Source: Geobacter sp.
GTDB taxonomy: Bacteria; Desulfobacterota; Desulfuromonadia; Geobacterales; Geobacteraceae
Length of the DNA: 35,898 nt
Direction of reading: 5' to 3'
Assembly: GCA_027356255.1 (NCBI GenBank)
Contig: DAIEGL010000033.1
Span: forward strand, 1-35,898
A model generated the notes under the pieces. That model did not search any database. It was not told where the DNA came from and saw only the letters and a list, made by a program, of their open reading frames with translations. Positions 8,921 through 15,036 of the stretch are shown piece by piece. The number at the start of each line of letters is the position of its first letter. The stretch's first letter is position 1. Position numbers and translations under genes: made by a program.

Positions 8921-9871
8921 TCAGCGGTTGGTTCCGAGGCTCCCTGTCTCGGCCAGTATGCGCAGTGCGTTGGTGGTCGAGTCCGGGGTGGAACCGTAGC
9001 CCACGAGGGGGCCGAAGCCTCCGTTTATGGGGATGTAGAGCTTTTTGAGAAAAGCCGTGGCGATCCTGCGGTCGATCCGGGCGCCGGCTTTCAATTCCTT
9101 CAGCGCCAGGATGGTGTACAGTTGCGCATCAAGCTCCGGCCGTTCCTTGCTCCTGGTGTCCAGGTAGGGGGTGTTTGCCAGGAATTTCAGCGCGCCCTTG
9201 CGGGTGGCGTTGTCCATCATGCCGAGGGTGTTCAGGACAAAGGCCGCCATGTAGGTGTTCTTTGGGTCCGCAACCCCGTTTCCCTTCACGTAGCCGAAGC
9301 CACCGTTCCTCCGTTCGAACCCCCTGATGTAACGGGCCGTCTTTGTCTTGTCGATCAGATCCAGCCCCCCAATGGTCTTGAGGGTCCTCACCGCATAATA
9401 GGTGGAGGCGAGGTTCGACCCGGGGGAGACCCGGCTGAAGCCGAAGCCGCCGTCAGGGTTCCTGAGCGAGGCGACGAACGACCTCGCCATCCCGCTGTCG
9501 ATGGCGTTGGTCGCCTTCAGGTAGCCGAGCGTCTCCAGGGCAAGGTCTGTGTAGAGCAGCGAGGCGTTTTTGTCCGCCTTGTCCCCGATGAAGCCGCCGT
9601 TTTTCTGCTGGGCGCCCTTGATGTACGAGATGGTGGCGCTCTTCCTGGCCGGGGCTATACCGTCACCCAGGGCGAGGAGAGAGTAGACGTAGTCGTTGGC
9701 CAGCACGATGGAAACGGGGAAGTCGGGGCGCGTTTCCATTTCGCACATGAAGGCCCTGGTCTTGGCAAAGTCGAACCCTTTCCCGCTGGCCGGACCTTTT
9801 GCGAAGACGGCAGCGCTGCACGCGGCAACGATGGAGAGGGTTACGACGGTGATGCGGATCAGTTTGCTCAT
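8921..9871 (-). CDS. Secreted prenyltransferase/squalene-cyclase-like alpha/alpha-toroid repeat protein
   Basis: The 316-residue protein has a signal peptide (about 1-24, ending VFA/KG). Four repeats follow whose helices lead into a GGF turn: NGGF (91-94), DGGFGF (140-145), NGGFGY (189-194) and NGGFGP (283-288). These are QW/PFTB-like repeats of prenyltransferase beta subunits and terpene cyclases. The zinc ligands of protein prenyltransferases and the DxDD acid of squalene cyclases are not seen; the only Cys after the signal peptide is Cys43. An enzyme is therefore unlikely, and a binding or scaffold role is inference. The ATG at 9871 follows a GGGAGAA ribosome-binding site. It shares strand and direction with the cytochrome upstream. 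Confidence 0.8.
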   Translation of the reverse strand: MSKLIRITVVTLSIVAACSAAVFAKGPASGKGFDFAKTRAFMCEMETRPDFPVSIVLANDYVYSLLALGDGIAPARKSATISYIKGAQQKNGGFIGDKADKNASLLYTDLALETLGYLKATNAIDSGMARSFVASLRNPDGGFGFSRVSPGSNLASTYYAVRTLKTIGGLDLIDKTKTARYIRGFERRNGGFGYVKGNGVADPKNTYMAAFVLNTLGMMDNATRKGALKFLANTPYLDTRSKERPELDAQLYTILALKELKAGARIDRRIATAFLKKLYIPINGGFGPLVGYGSTPDSTTNALRILAETGSLGTNR

Positions 9872-9980
9872 GATTCATTCTCCCGATGTTTATGGTAAAT
9901 GGCGCCGGTGAGGGGGGGATCGCTCCCCCCCTCCATTGCTCGCATCCCGTCTTCACGCCATCTTTGTCCGGCCCTCAATC

Positions 9981-10021
9981 GCAAAATCCTCGACGTAGCA
10001 CTTCTACGCCTGCGGTTTTGC
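9981..10021. repeat. Long imperfect inverted repeat, possible dispersed palindromic element
   Basis: GCAAAA (9981-9986) pairs with TTTTGC (10016-10021), and an inner CGTAG/CTACG arm closes a short loop, giving a large imperfect hairpin. Flanking CTCAATCG appears on both sides (before 9981 and after 10020), so the repeated unit is larger than the hairpin. It lies in the 219-nt gap between the cytochrome and the toroid gene. It has no T tract of terminator quality on the minus strand. A dispersed repeat is the best guess; a role in separating the two transcripts is possible. Confidence 0.5.
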
Positions 10022-10090
10022 TCAATCGGCCCAGCCAAATCTGGCATAAATCCGGGCGCGACCTCTCATAATGTTCTTACGGACAAGCTC

Positions 10091-11533
10091 TTAATCGCCG
10101 CCGCTGTGGGGCGGAACTCCCCAGGTATTGGACCTGTTGGTGTGACAGACGTTGCAGACGCCGATGGCGTAGGTCTTGTCCTTGCCTGCCGGGAATTTGC
10201 CGAAGCCCTGGATGTTTGCGTTCTGGACGTTGTCCAGTGCCTGGGTGGACGGATTCTCCGCATGCGGTTCCCCGTGACATGTCTGGCAGAGCACGCCGCC
10301 GTGATGTGCCTGGCCGTTGATGAACTTGCCGAACAGGGCCGGCCAGGTCTTGGTGGTGGCGTAGGTGGTGGAGTTGTGGCACGCGAATGCCGAATTGATG
10401 CCCGCTGCCGGGCTGTAGCAGGAGGGGAGGGTGGACTGCTGCCATGGTTGGGTCAGCTGTCCGGCTGCGACCCTCTGGTTCAGGTTGCCGTGGCAGTCCG
10501 TGCACCAGATTGCGGTTTTTCCCTTGTGGGCGCCGCGGTAGCAGTTCACGTTGTTGCCGGGATGGCAATCGTAGCAGTTGTTGGCGATGTTCGGGTCGTA
10601 CTGGGAGAGCACCACCTGGTCCTGGGAATGGAAGCGGTGCAGCACGTCGGAAAAGGAGTACCTGGAGACCTTCACGTCGGAGTATGTAAAGCCGGCGCCG
10701 GAGAGGATCTTGTAGTTCGGCCATACTTTGGAAAGTCCTGGTGCGGCGCTTTCACCCATGGCAGGGTCCCAATGGCACCAGGAGCAGCGGATCGGTCCGC
10801 CTACGCCGTCGCCGTCAGGGTCGATGTAGGTGAAGTCGATCTTGCTGCCGTTCTGGCCGTGCAGCTTGCCCAGGTACTTGAAGGAACCGGCCGGGGTTGC
10901 CGGGTAGCCGTTGGCCGAGGCGAGCTTCAGGTGGCAGGTGCAGCAGCCGCCGAAAGCCACCGGCACGACGGTGGTGGTGCTGGCAACCACCTTGCCGGTG
11001 GAATCCTTGACGGAGATTAGGGCCGTCAGGAACGGATCGCGGTTGGGGCCGCCGAGCGGATCGGTCATGACATCCTTGCTGGTCTTGGTGGTGACCGGAT
11101 AGGCGGGGATACCGGTGGCGATGAACGCGTTGGCGGTGGCGTCATACTTCATCGTGCCGGTGATGCCGTTGCCGGTCAGCCCCACCACCTTGCCGTTCAC
11201 CACCGGCTTGTATCCGGGGAACATCTTGGGTGCATAGGTGACCCACTGGCTGAAGTAGGGGTCGGCCTGCAGGATGGGGTCGTTTTCTTCCGCAAAGGAA
11301 TAGCTTACGGTTACGCCACTTGAAGCGACATTCGGATCCTCGCTGCCGGTCTTGATTACCTGGGCCCGGATGGTGTTGTAGGGGGGGAGGAGCAGAAACC
11401 CTGCGAAGGTGGGGCAGGCGCAGTGCATGCCCAGGTCGTTGTTGGCGATGACCTTGTAGGCCGCCATCGATGGCACGGAGAAGATGGCCGTTGCAGCTAT
11501 CGCTGCCAGCGACCGTAATGCGGTTTTCATCAT
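10091..11533 (-). CDS. Secreted multiheme c-type cytochrome (six CxxCH, possibly seven hemes)
   Basis: The 480-residue precursor has a signal peptide (about 1-24, ending SMAA). An N-terminal non-heme part carries NDLGMHC (32-38) and LLPPYNT, a signature known from a group of deltaproteobacterial multiheme cytochromes. Heme motifs CCTCH (197), CSWCH (250), CYDCH (320), CTDCH (344), CQTCH (416) and CNVCH (460) are seen. Cys372 to Cys385-His386 forms a CX12CH that could bind a further heme. Several single His residues could be distal ligands. A role in periplasmic or extracellular electron transfer is inference. The start at 11533 follows GGAGG. The leader carries two riboswitches, so expression is probably controlled by a cyclic dinucleotide. 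Confidence 0.9.
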   Translation of the reverse strand: MMKTALRSLAAIAATAIFSVPSMAAYKVIANNDLGMHCACPTFAGFLLLPPYNTIRAQVIKTGSEDPNVASSGVTVSYSFAEENDPILQADPYFSQWVTYAPKMFPGYKPVVNGKVVGLTGNGITGTMKYDATANAFIATGIPAYPVTTKTSKDVMTDPLGGPNRDPFLTALISVKDSTGKVVASTTTVVPVAFGGCCTCHLKLASANGYPATPAGSFKYLGKLHGQNGSKIDFTYIDPDGDGVGGPIRCSWCHWDPAMGESAAPGLSKVWPNYKILSGAGFTYSDVKVSRYSFSDVLHRFHSQDQVVLSQYDPNIANNCYDCHPGNNVNCYRGAHKGKTAIWCTDCHGNLNQRVAAGQLTQPWQQSTLPSCYSPAAGINSAFACHNSTTYATTKTWPALFGKFINGQAHHGGVLCQTCHGEPHAENPSTQALDNVQNANIQGFGKFPAGKDKTYAIGVCNVCHTNRSNTWGVPPHSGGD

Positions 11534-11657
11534 GGTAAAGCCTCCATCATTTCAAGAATAGGTTGTTGGTTGAAACCATGAACATCTCACTTCACGATCG
11601 TACTATGCAGTTTGTCTCGACACCTCCTCTGAACAGTGGGATTTGCAGGCCGGGTAC

Positions 11658-11702
11658 AAAAAAAGCCGGGGCCGAATATCTCTGATATTTCGGCGACCCG
11701 GC
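11658..11702 (-). terminator. Intrinsic terminator of riboswitch copy 1
   Basis: On the minus strand GCCGGG pairs with CCCGGC, and GCCGAA(A)TATC pairs with GATATTCGGC around an AGA loop; seven U follow (11664-11658). The 5' arm is the last strand of the aptamer, so the folded aptamer and the hairpin compete. Ligand binding would then prevent termination, that is, an ON switch. The competition is visible in the sequence; the direction of control is inferred. Confidence 0.85.
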
Positions 11703-11773
11703 TGTCTCTGTGAGACCCTGTAGGCTTTCCGTCCCACCCTCACAGGTGGTTTAGTATTTTCGTCTATCAACTG
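11658..11773 (-). ncRNA. GEMM-I cyclic dinucleotide riboswitch, copy 1 (proximal)
   Basis: Read on the minus strand, the aptamer core is CTAAACC, a P2 stem capped by a GTGA (GNRA) tetraloop, GTGGGACGGAAAGCC, a P3 stem with an ACA loop, then AGACAGCCGGGTCGCC. This matches the GEMM-I consensus (xxAAACC, GGGACGxAAAGCC, GNRA docking loop, GGG..GCC closing strand). Aligned by eye with Vc2, position 20 is A instead of G. That change is the one reported for GEMM-Ib riboswitches in Geobacter that accept cyclic AMP-GMP. The aptamer runs directly into a terminator hairpin, and the cytochrome start is 125 nt further on. Confidence 0.88.
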
Positions 11774-12090
11774 CGGTGGCCGTTCTGTGACCACCGATAT
11801 TTGCACCGATTCCGGCTGCCTGTTCTGCTCTCTTCAGTATCTCCTGAACACCCCTTTGTTTGTGGCCCATCCGGGAATTTCGGTGGGATGCCGCCTGCCG
11901 CGACTTCGTCCGTTCGTTCGGCCGCCGCAGCTGCGGACCTTGCAGCGTTCTCGATGTTAAGTGCCTGAATACGCGTTTGCAGACGAAGGTGCTTTCTGCC
12001 AATCTCTGGCGGGCGTCCGCTTGCCGCTCCGGCTCCGTCGCTCACTCCCGAAGCCACGGCAGGTGTTCGCGGAAATGTCGGAAAAAGCAC
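11774..12090 (-). pseudogene. Possible decayed small gene between the two riboswitches
   Basis: The 317 nt between the two riboswitch units show no intact gene. On the minus strand one frame reads a helix-like segment (RIQALNIENAARSAAAAAER) at about 11910-11975. Another frame, one base shifted, reads GVQEILKRAEQAAGIGANIG just downstream. Joined by a frameshift they would make one continuous small protein, as if a riboswitch-controlled gene had decayed. No family is recognised. The alternative is that both are chance reading in GC-rich DNA. Confidence 0.25.
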
Positions 12091-12136
12091 AAAAAAAAGC
12101 CGGGGCCGAATATCTCTGATATTTCGGCGACCCGGC
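12091..12136 (-). terminator. Intrinsic terminator of riboswitch copy 2
   Basis: This has the same hairpin as copy 1 (12099-12136), followed by eight U in the RNA (12098-12091). The 5' arm overlaps the closing strand of the aptamer. A transcript must escape this terminator and then the one of copy 1 to reach the cytochrome. Confidence 0.85.
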
Positions 12137-12207
12137 TGTCTCTTTGAGACCCTGTAGGCTTTCCGTCCCACCCTCGCAGGTGGTTTAGTATTTTCGTCTA
12201 TCAACTG
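12091..12207 (-). ncRNA. GEMM-I cyclic dinucleotide riboswitch, copy 2 (distal, promoter-proximal)
   Basis: This unit is nearly identical to copy 1 over about 117 nt. The two differences are in the P2 tetraloop (GCGA instead of GTGA, both GNRA) and in the P3 loop (AAA instead of ACA), apart from one extra A in the tail. The core GTGGGACGGAAAGCC and AGACAGCCGGGTCGCC are unchanged, and A occupies the position equivalent to Vc2 G20. The predicted transcription start near 12217 lies about ten bases upstream, so the aptamer is at the 5' end of the transcript. Confidence 0.88.
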
Positions 12208-12223
12208 GAGCAATTTTGGGGTG

Positions 12224-12252
12224 ATATTATTTTATCCATATATTCAAATCAA
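12224..12252 (-). promoter_or_regulatory. Sigma-70 promoter driving the riboswitch-cytochrome transcript
   Basis: On the minus strand a -35 box TTGATT (12252-12247) and a -10 box TAATAT (12229-12224) are 17 nt apart in an AT-rich stretch. Transcription would begin near 12217, immediately before riboswitch copy 2. No comparable promoter is visible before copy 1, which suggests that one transcript carries both switches. Confidence 0.6.
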
Positions 12253-12344
12253 GATAAATTTTTCTAAGTAAACAATTTCTGGGCGAAGTACCCGGCATGG
12301 GCCAGCAGTATCCGATTAGGTTCTTGCAGGCCGCGCTATTTCCC

Positions 12345-12380
12345 CCTCTCCCTCGCCCTCTCCCACCAGGGGAGAGGGGA
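12345..12380. repeat. CCCTCTCCC palindromic repeat element
   Basis: CCCTCTCCC (12356-12364) pairs perfectly with GGGAGAGGG (12370-12378) around a five-base loop, preceded by CCCTCTCCCTCG. This is the sequence type that yields spurious SPLPWWERARERG translations in many bacterial genomes, a widespread intergenic repeat. It is probably non-coding. Confidence 0.6.
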
Positions 12381-12432
12381 TTTTGAGAATCCGATACCCT
12401 TGTATGGGTTATGTGGTAGCGTGTTCGTTGAT

Positions 12433-12579
12433 GTGGTGATCCGGCAAGCCTTTATCCTGCCTGTCATCACGGCCATGACCATCGTTACAATGCCCGAATT
12501 TCTCTTTGCCGACGAGGTGGTTGCGGGAGAGGGCCGGTCCGCAAAGGATGGGCTACTGAACAAAAAACAAATTTTGTAA
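12433..12579 (+). CDS. Candidate small exported peptide (weak)
   Basis: A 48-codon frame from GTG (12433 or 12436) to TAA (12577-12579) reads a hydrophobic stretch (QAFILPVITAMTIVTMP) followed by a signal-peptidase-like LFADE and a short polar tail. There is no clear ribosome-binding site, and it lies just upstream of the tRNA promoter. It may be a chance frame or a remnant. No family is recognised. Confidence 0.15.
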   Translation: MVIRQAFILPVITAMTIVTMPEFLFADEVVAGEGRSAKDGLLNKKQIL

Positions 12580-12587
12580 AAAAACTG

Positions 12588-12616
12588 TTGACTCCCCAAG
12601 CCTCTTTTGTTATAAA
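12588..12616 (+). promoter_or_regulatory. Sigma-70 promoter of tRNA-Gly
   Basis: A -35 box TTGACT (12588-12593) and a -10 box TATAAA (12611-12616) with 17-nt spacing stand 14 nt before the first tRNA base. Transcription would begin at about 12623. Confidence 0.75.
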
Positions 12617-12630
12617 ACAGAACTCGTTGA

Positions 12631-12705
<75 letters not shown>

Positions 12706-12713
12706 AAGAATTG

Positions 12714-12754
12714 AACCCTGGTGGCTTTTAAAGCTGCCGGGGTTTTGCTTTTTT
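12714..12754 (+). terminator. Intrinsic terminator after tRNA-Gly
   Basis: AACCCTGG (12714-12721) and the following GGCTTT arm pair with AAAGC-CCGGGGTT (to 12744) in a long stem with a few G-U pairs. TTTTGCTTTTTT follows. It closes the single-gene tRNA transcript. Confidence 0.75.
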
Positions 12755-12952
12755 CCTCTCTCTACCTTCATCCGTATCGATCTCTGCTTGTCTTGACAGC
12801 TTGGATGCTTGCCCGGAAATCGTAATCCACGTCGAGCTCCTCACGCATACATAAAAGATTTTGTAAAAAACGTGGGTGAATATTTTCGCCACGGCAGGTA
12901 TCATGAGCCGTCAGCCGTATTATCGAAATTATTTCGCTTTTCAAGGATCGAT

Positions 12953-14560
12953 ATGAAAAACCTGGTGATTCTTTTCCTCGTAGTTCTCTTTGTCTTGCTG
13001 ATGTGTTGCGCTGTCTATGCCCAAAAGGGGCAGGGCGATATCCCGAGAAAGGTGCCGAAAGAGCACTGGTCCTGCAAGGATATTGCCGAGCTTGGCGCGA
13101 AGTACGGCGCCTTGAAAAAACTTCCCGACGGCGCGTTCCTGGAGAAAAAGGAACTGGTCGCACCACTGATGGCAGTGATTGAGAAGGTGCTTGAGAAGTG
13201 TGAGCTGGGGGGGCGCGAGGCGGTTCCCGCCGAGGACCTGGAGCGGATCGCCGCGTTGCACGAGGCATTGAAGGATGAACTGGCGCAGTACGAGGGATAC
13301 CAGACGCGGCGGGAGGCTATCGAGACGATGCTCGCCAAGCCGGAAATGCCGGAGTTCGAGTACAAGGTGGGGGTCAACGGCTTCCTGCGCGGCGAGGGGG
13401 CCGGTAATTTCCGGCTCCCCGACTTCAGTTTCAATCCTGGTCACAGCGAGGGGCGTTTTCTCTACCGGGTAAAACCTTACGCTTACTGGCATCCGACCGA
13501 CTGGCTCGATATCCATGCAGAAGGGCAGGGGTATGGGTTCAGCGGCGGCAGCCAGTATGCCGGCAAGGTTTCCCTCTACCAGGGGTTCGTCGAGGCGCAT
13601 CTTCCAGGCAGCGACATCCTGGCCCTGAAAGCGGGGCGCCAGGAGTTCAGCTACGGCAGTACCTTCATTCTCGGTCCCGACTCGTTCTACGACGGCCTCT
13701 CCTTCGATGCGGTCAGGCTGCGGGTTCGGCCGGTCGGGCCGCTCACCGTCGACCTTCTTGCGGGGGCTTACGCCACCCCGTTCTCCGGCGGGGTCGATGG
13801 GAACCTGGCTGGCGGCTACGCGACGTACGTCTTCTCCGAGGGGAACGCCGTCGAGGCTTATGCCCTCCGCGATTCCGGCTCTACTGACCACCATGTCGGG
13901 GAATACTTCGCCGTCTGGGGGCTCAGGGGTACGGCCGAACTCGGGCCGGTCTACCTGGAGTTCGAGCCGGTCTACGAGTCCGGGCGGGCATTCAACTCCG
14001 TGCTGGGTGGCAATGACCGGATCGACGCCTTCGGCGGCCATCTGGACGCCACCGTTGAGGCGGTTCTGGCGGGGCGTAACAACAAGTTCTTCGCCAGTTA
14101 TGCCTACGGCTCGGGGAGCGGGGATGCGGCCAAAGGTGTTACTGCCGCCAAGGAGTTCAAAAACCCCAACAACGACAATTCGTTGCTTGGGGACATGAGC
14201 GTGATAGGTAATATGTCCGGCGTCACCGTCAACGGCCATCATGCCAGCGGCCTGCAGATCTATACCCTCGGCTGGGGTGTGGATATGACGAAGGAGCTGA
14301 ATTTCTCCGCCACAGGCCGCTATTTCCTGGCCAACAATGTCGAGGACGGCCTGAGCCGCCGCCTCGGCCTGGAGACCGACTTCACCCTGACTTACAACCT
14401 GGCGGAGTGGCTCTCCTTTCTCGTCGGTTATGACCGGTTCTCTACCGGCGGCTTTTTCCGGGATGCCTCCGGGAGCGGCGCGGATATCGATTACGGTTAT
14501 TTCCTGCTGCAGTTCGATCTTTCCAAAAGCAAGCCGCGGATGAAGCAGGTCAAAGGATAG
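12953..14560 (+). CDS. Outer-membrane beta-barrel, alginate-export (AlgE-like) family, with SLH-like N-terminal segment
   Basis: The true start is the ATG at 12953 (AAGGA five bases before), giving 535 residues; the frame extends upstream to 12809 without signal features. There is a signal peptide to about residue 23 (CCAVYA/QK). PKEHWSCKDIAELGAKYG follows, resembling an SLH-like motif that anchors outer-membrane proteins to the cell wall. A short helical linker runs to about residue 130. The rest alternates aromatic and polar residues as in a barrel. LALKAGRQEFSYGS and ILGPDSFYDGLSFDAVRL match the alginate-export family. The protein ends in an aromatic-rich strand before a basic tail. A porin or exporter role is inferred; the substrate is unknown. 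Confidence 0.8.
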   Translation: MKNLVILFLVVLFVLLMCCAVYAQKGQGDIPRKVPKEHWSCKDIAELGAKYGALKKLPDGAFLEKKELVAPLMAVIEKVLEKCELGGREAVPAEDLERIAALHEALKDELAQYEGYQTRREAIETMLAKPEMPEFEYKVGVNGFLRGEGAGNFRLPDFSFNPGHSEGRFLYRVKPYAYWHPTDWLDIHAEGQGYGFSGGSQYAGKVSLYQGFVEAHLPGSDILALKAGRQEFSYGSTFILGPDSFYDGLSFDAVRLRVRPVGPLTVDLLAGAYATPFSGGVDGNLAGGYATYVFSEGNAVEAYALRDSGSTDHHVGEYFAVWGLRGTAELGPVYLEFEPVYESGRAFNSVLGGNDRIDAFGGHLDATVEAVLAGRNNKFFASYAYGSGSGDAAKGVTAAKEFKNPNNDNSLLGDMSVIGNMSGVTVNGHHASGLQIYTLGWGVDMTKELNFSATGRYFLANNVEDGLSRRLGLETDFTLTYNLAEWLSFLVGYDRFSTGGFFRDASGSGADIDYGYFLLQFDLSKSKPRMKQVKG

Positions 14561-15036
14561 CTCCAATCGGCCGGTTCGCCTTCAGTTTGTCTTCAGGAGC
14601 CTGCTCACAAGTTATGAGCGGGGCGTTGGCAGGAAAGTCAGCCTGCTGGAAGATGGTGAGACGTTCGGTGCGGAGCGGGCCGGCTGAGGAAACCGGAACG
14701 GTACCCGTTCGAAACGCAGAGGATGTCAGTACGGCCCCTTTCCGGACGGCTATTGATGCCGGAGTCAATTAAACTAATCAAGGTTTCATCATTATTGCCG
14801 AAAAGCCTTTTATTGATCCCTGCAAGTTCTTTTTCCATACGATGGACTCGCTCCGAGTACGTGAAACGTGGGTTCCCGATATTTTCGGCAAGCGGAATCA
14901 CATAACCGCTCATACTGCCTAACTTACAAGATCTTTGCCAATGCCTGCGGCAAGGGCACCTGCCTCCTTTTCAGTTACAGCATCTATAGCGGCTAACAGG
15001 CCATCGATTCCAAAATAATTACTTAGGTGTATTCCC
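14561..15036 (-). other. Intergenic stretch with possible minus-strand gene remnants
   Basis: These 476 nt hold no convincing gene. On the minus strand a frame ending at TAG (about 14926) reads a plausible C-terminus (EKEAGALAAGIGKDLVS). A few bases later an ATG (14913) opens MSGYVIPLAENIGNPRF... continuing to about residue 54 before the composition becomes non-protein-like. The arrangement looks like the end of one gene and the start of another, both truncated. No families are recognised. Plus-strand frames here look like shadows. Confidence 0.25.

Noticed and set aside
8918-9898. Plus-strand 326-codon frame over the toroid gene
   Set aside because: It lies antisense to a protein with signal peptide and clear GGF repeats; composition is typical of a GC-driven shadow.
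9899-11020. Plus-strand 373-codon frame over the cytochrome
   Set aside because: It lies antisense to the CxxCH-containing protein and shows no family features.
12336-12599. Minus-strand frame ending SPLPWWERARERGK
   Set aside because: It is the usual translation of the CCCTCTCCC palindromic repeat, not a gene.
12941-14566. Minus-strand 541-codon frame opposite the barrel protein
   Set aside because: The plus strand has signal peptide, ribosome-binding site and family motifs; the long antisense frame follows from codon bias.
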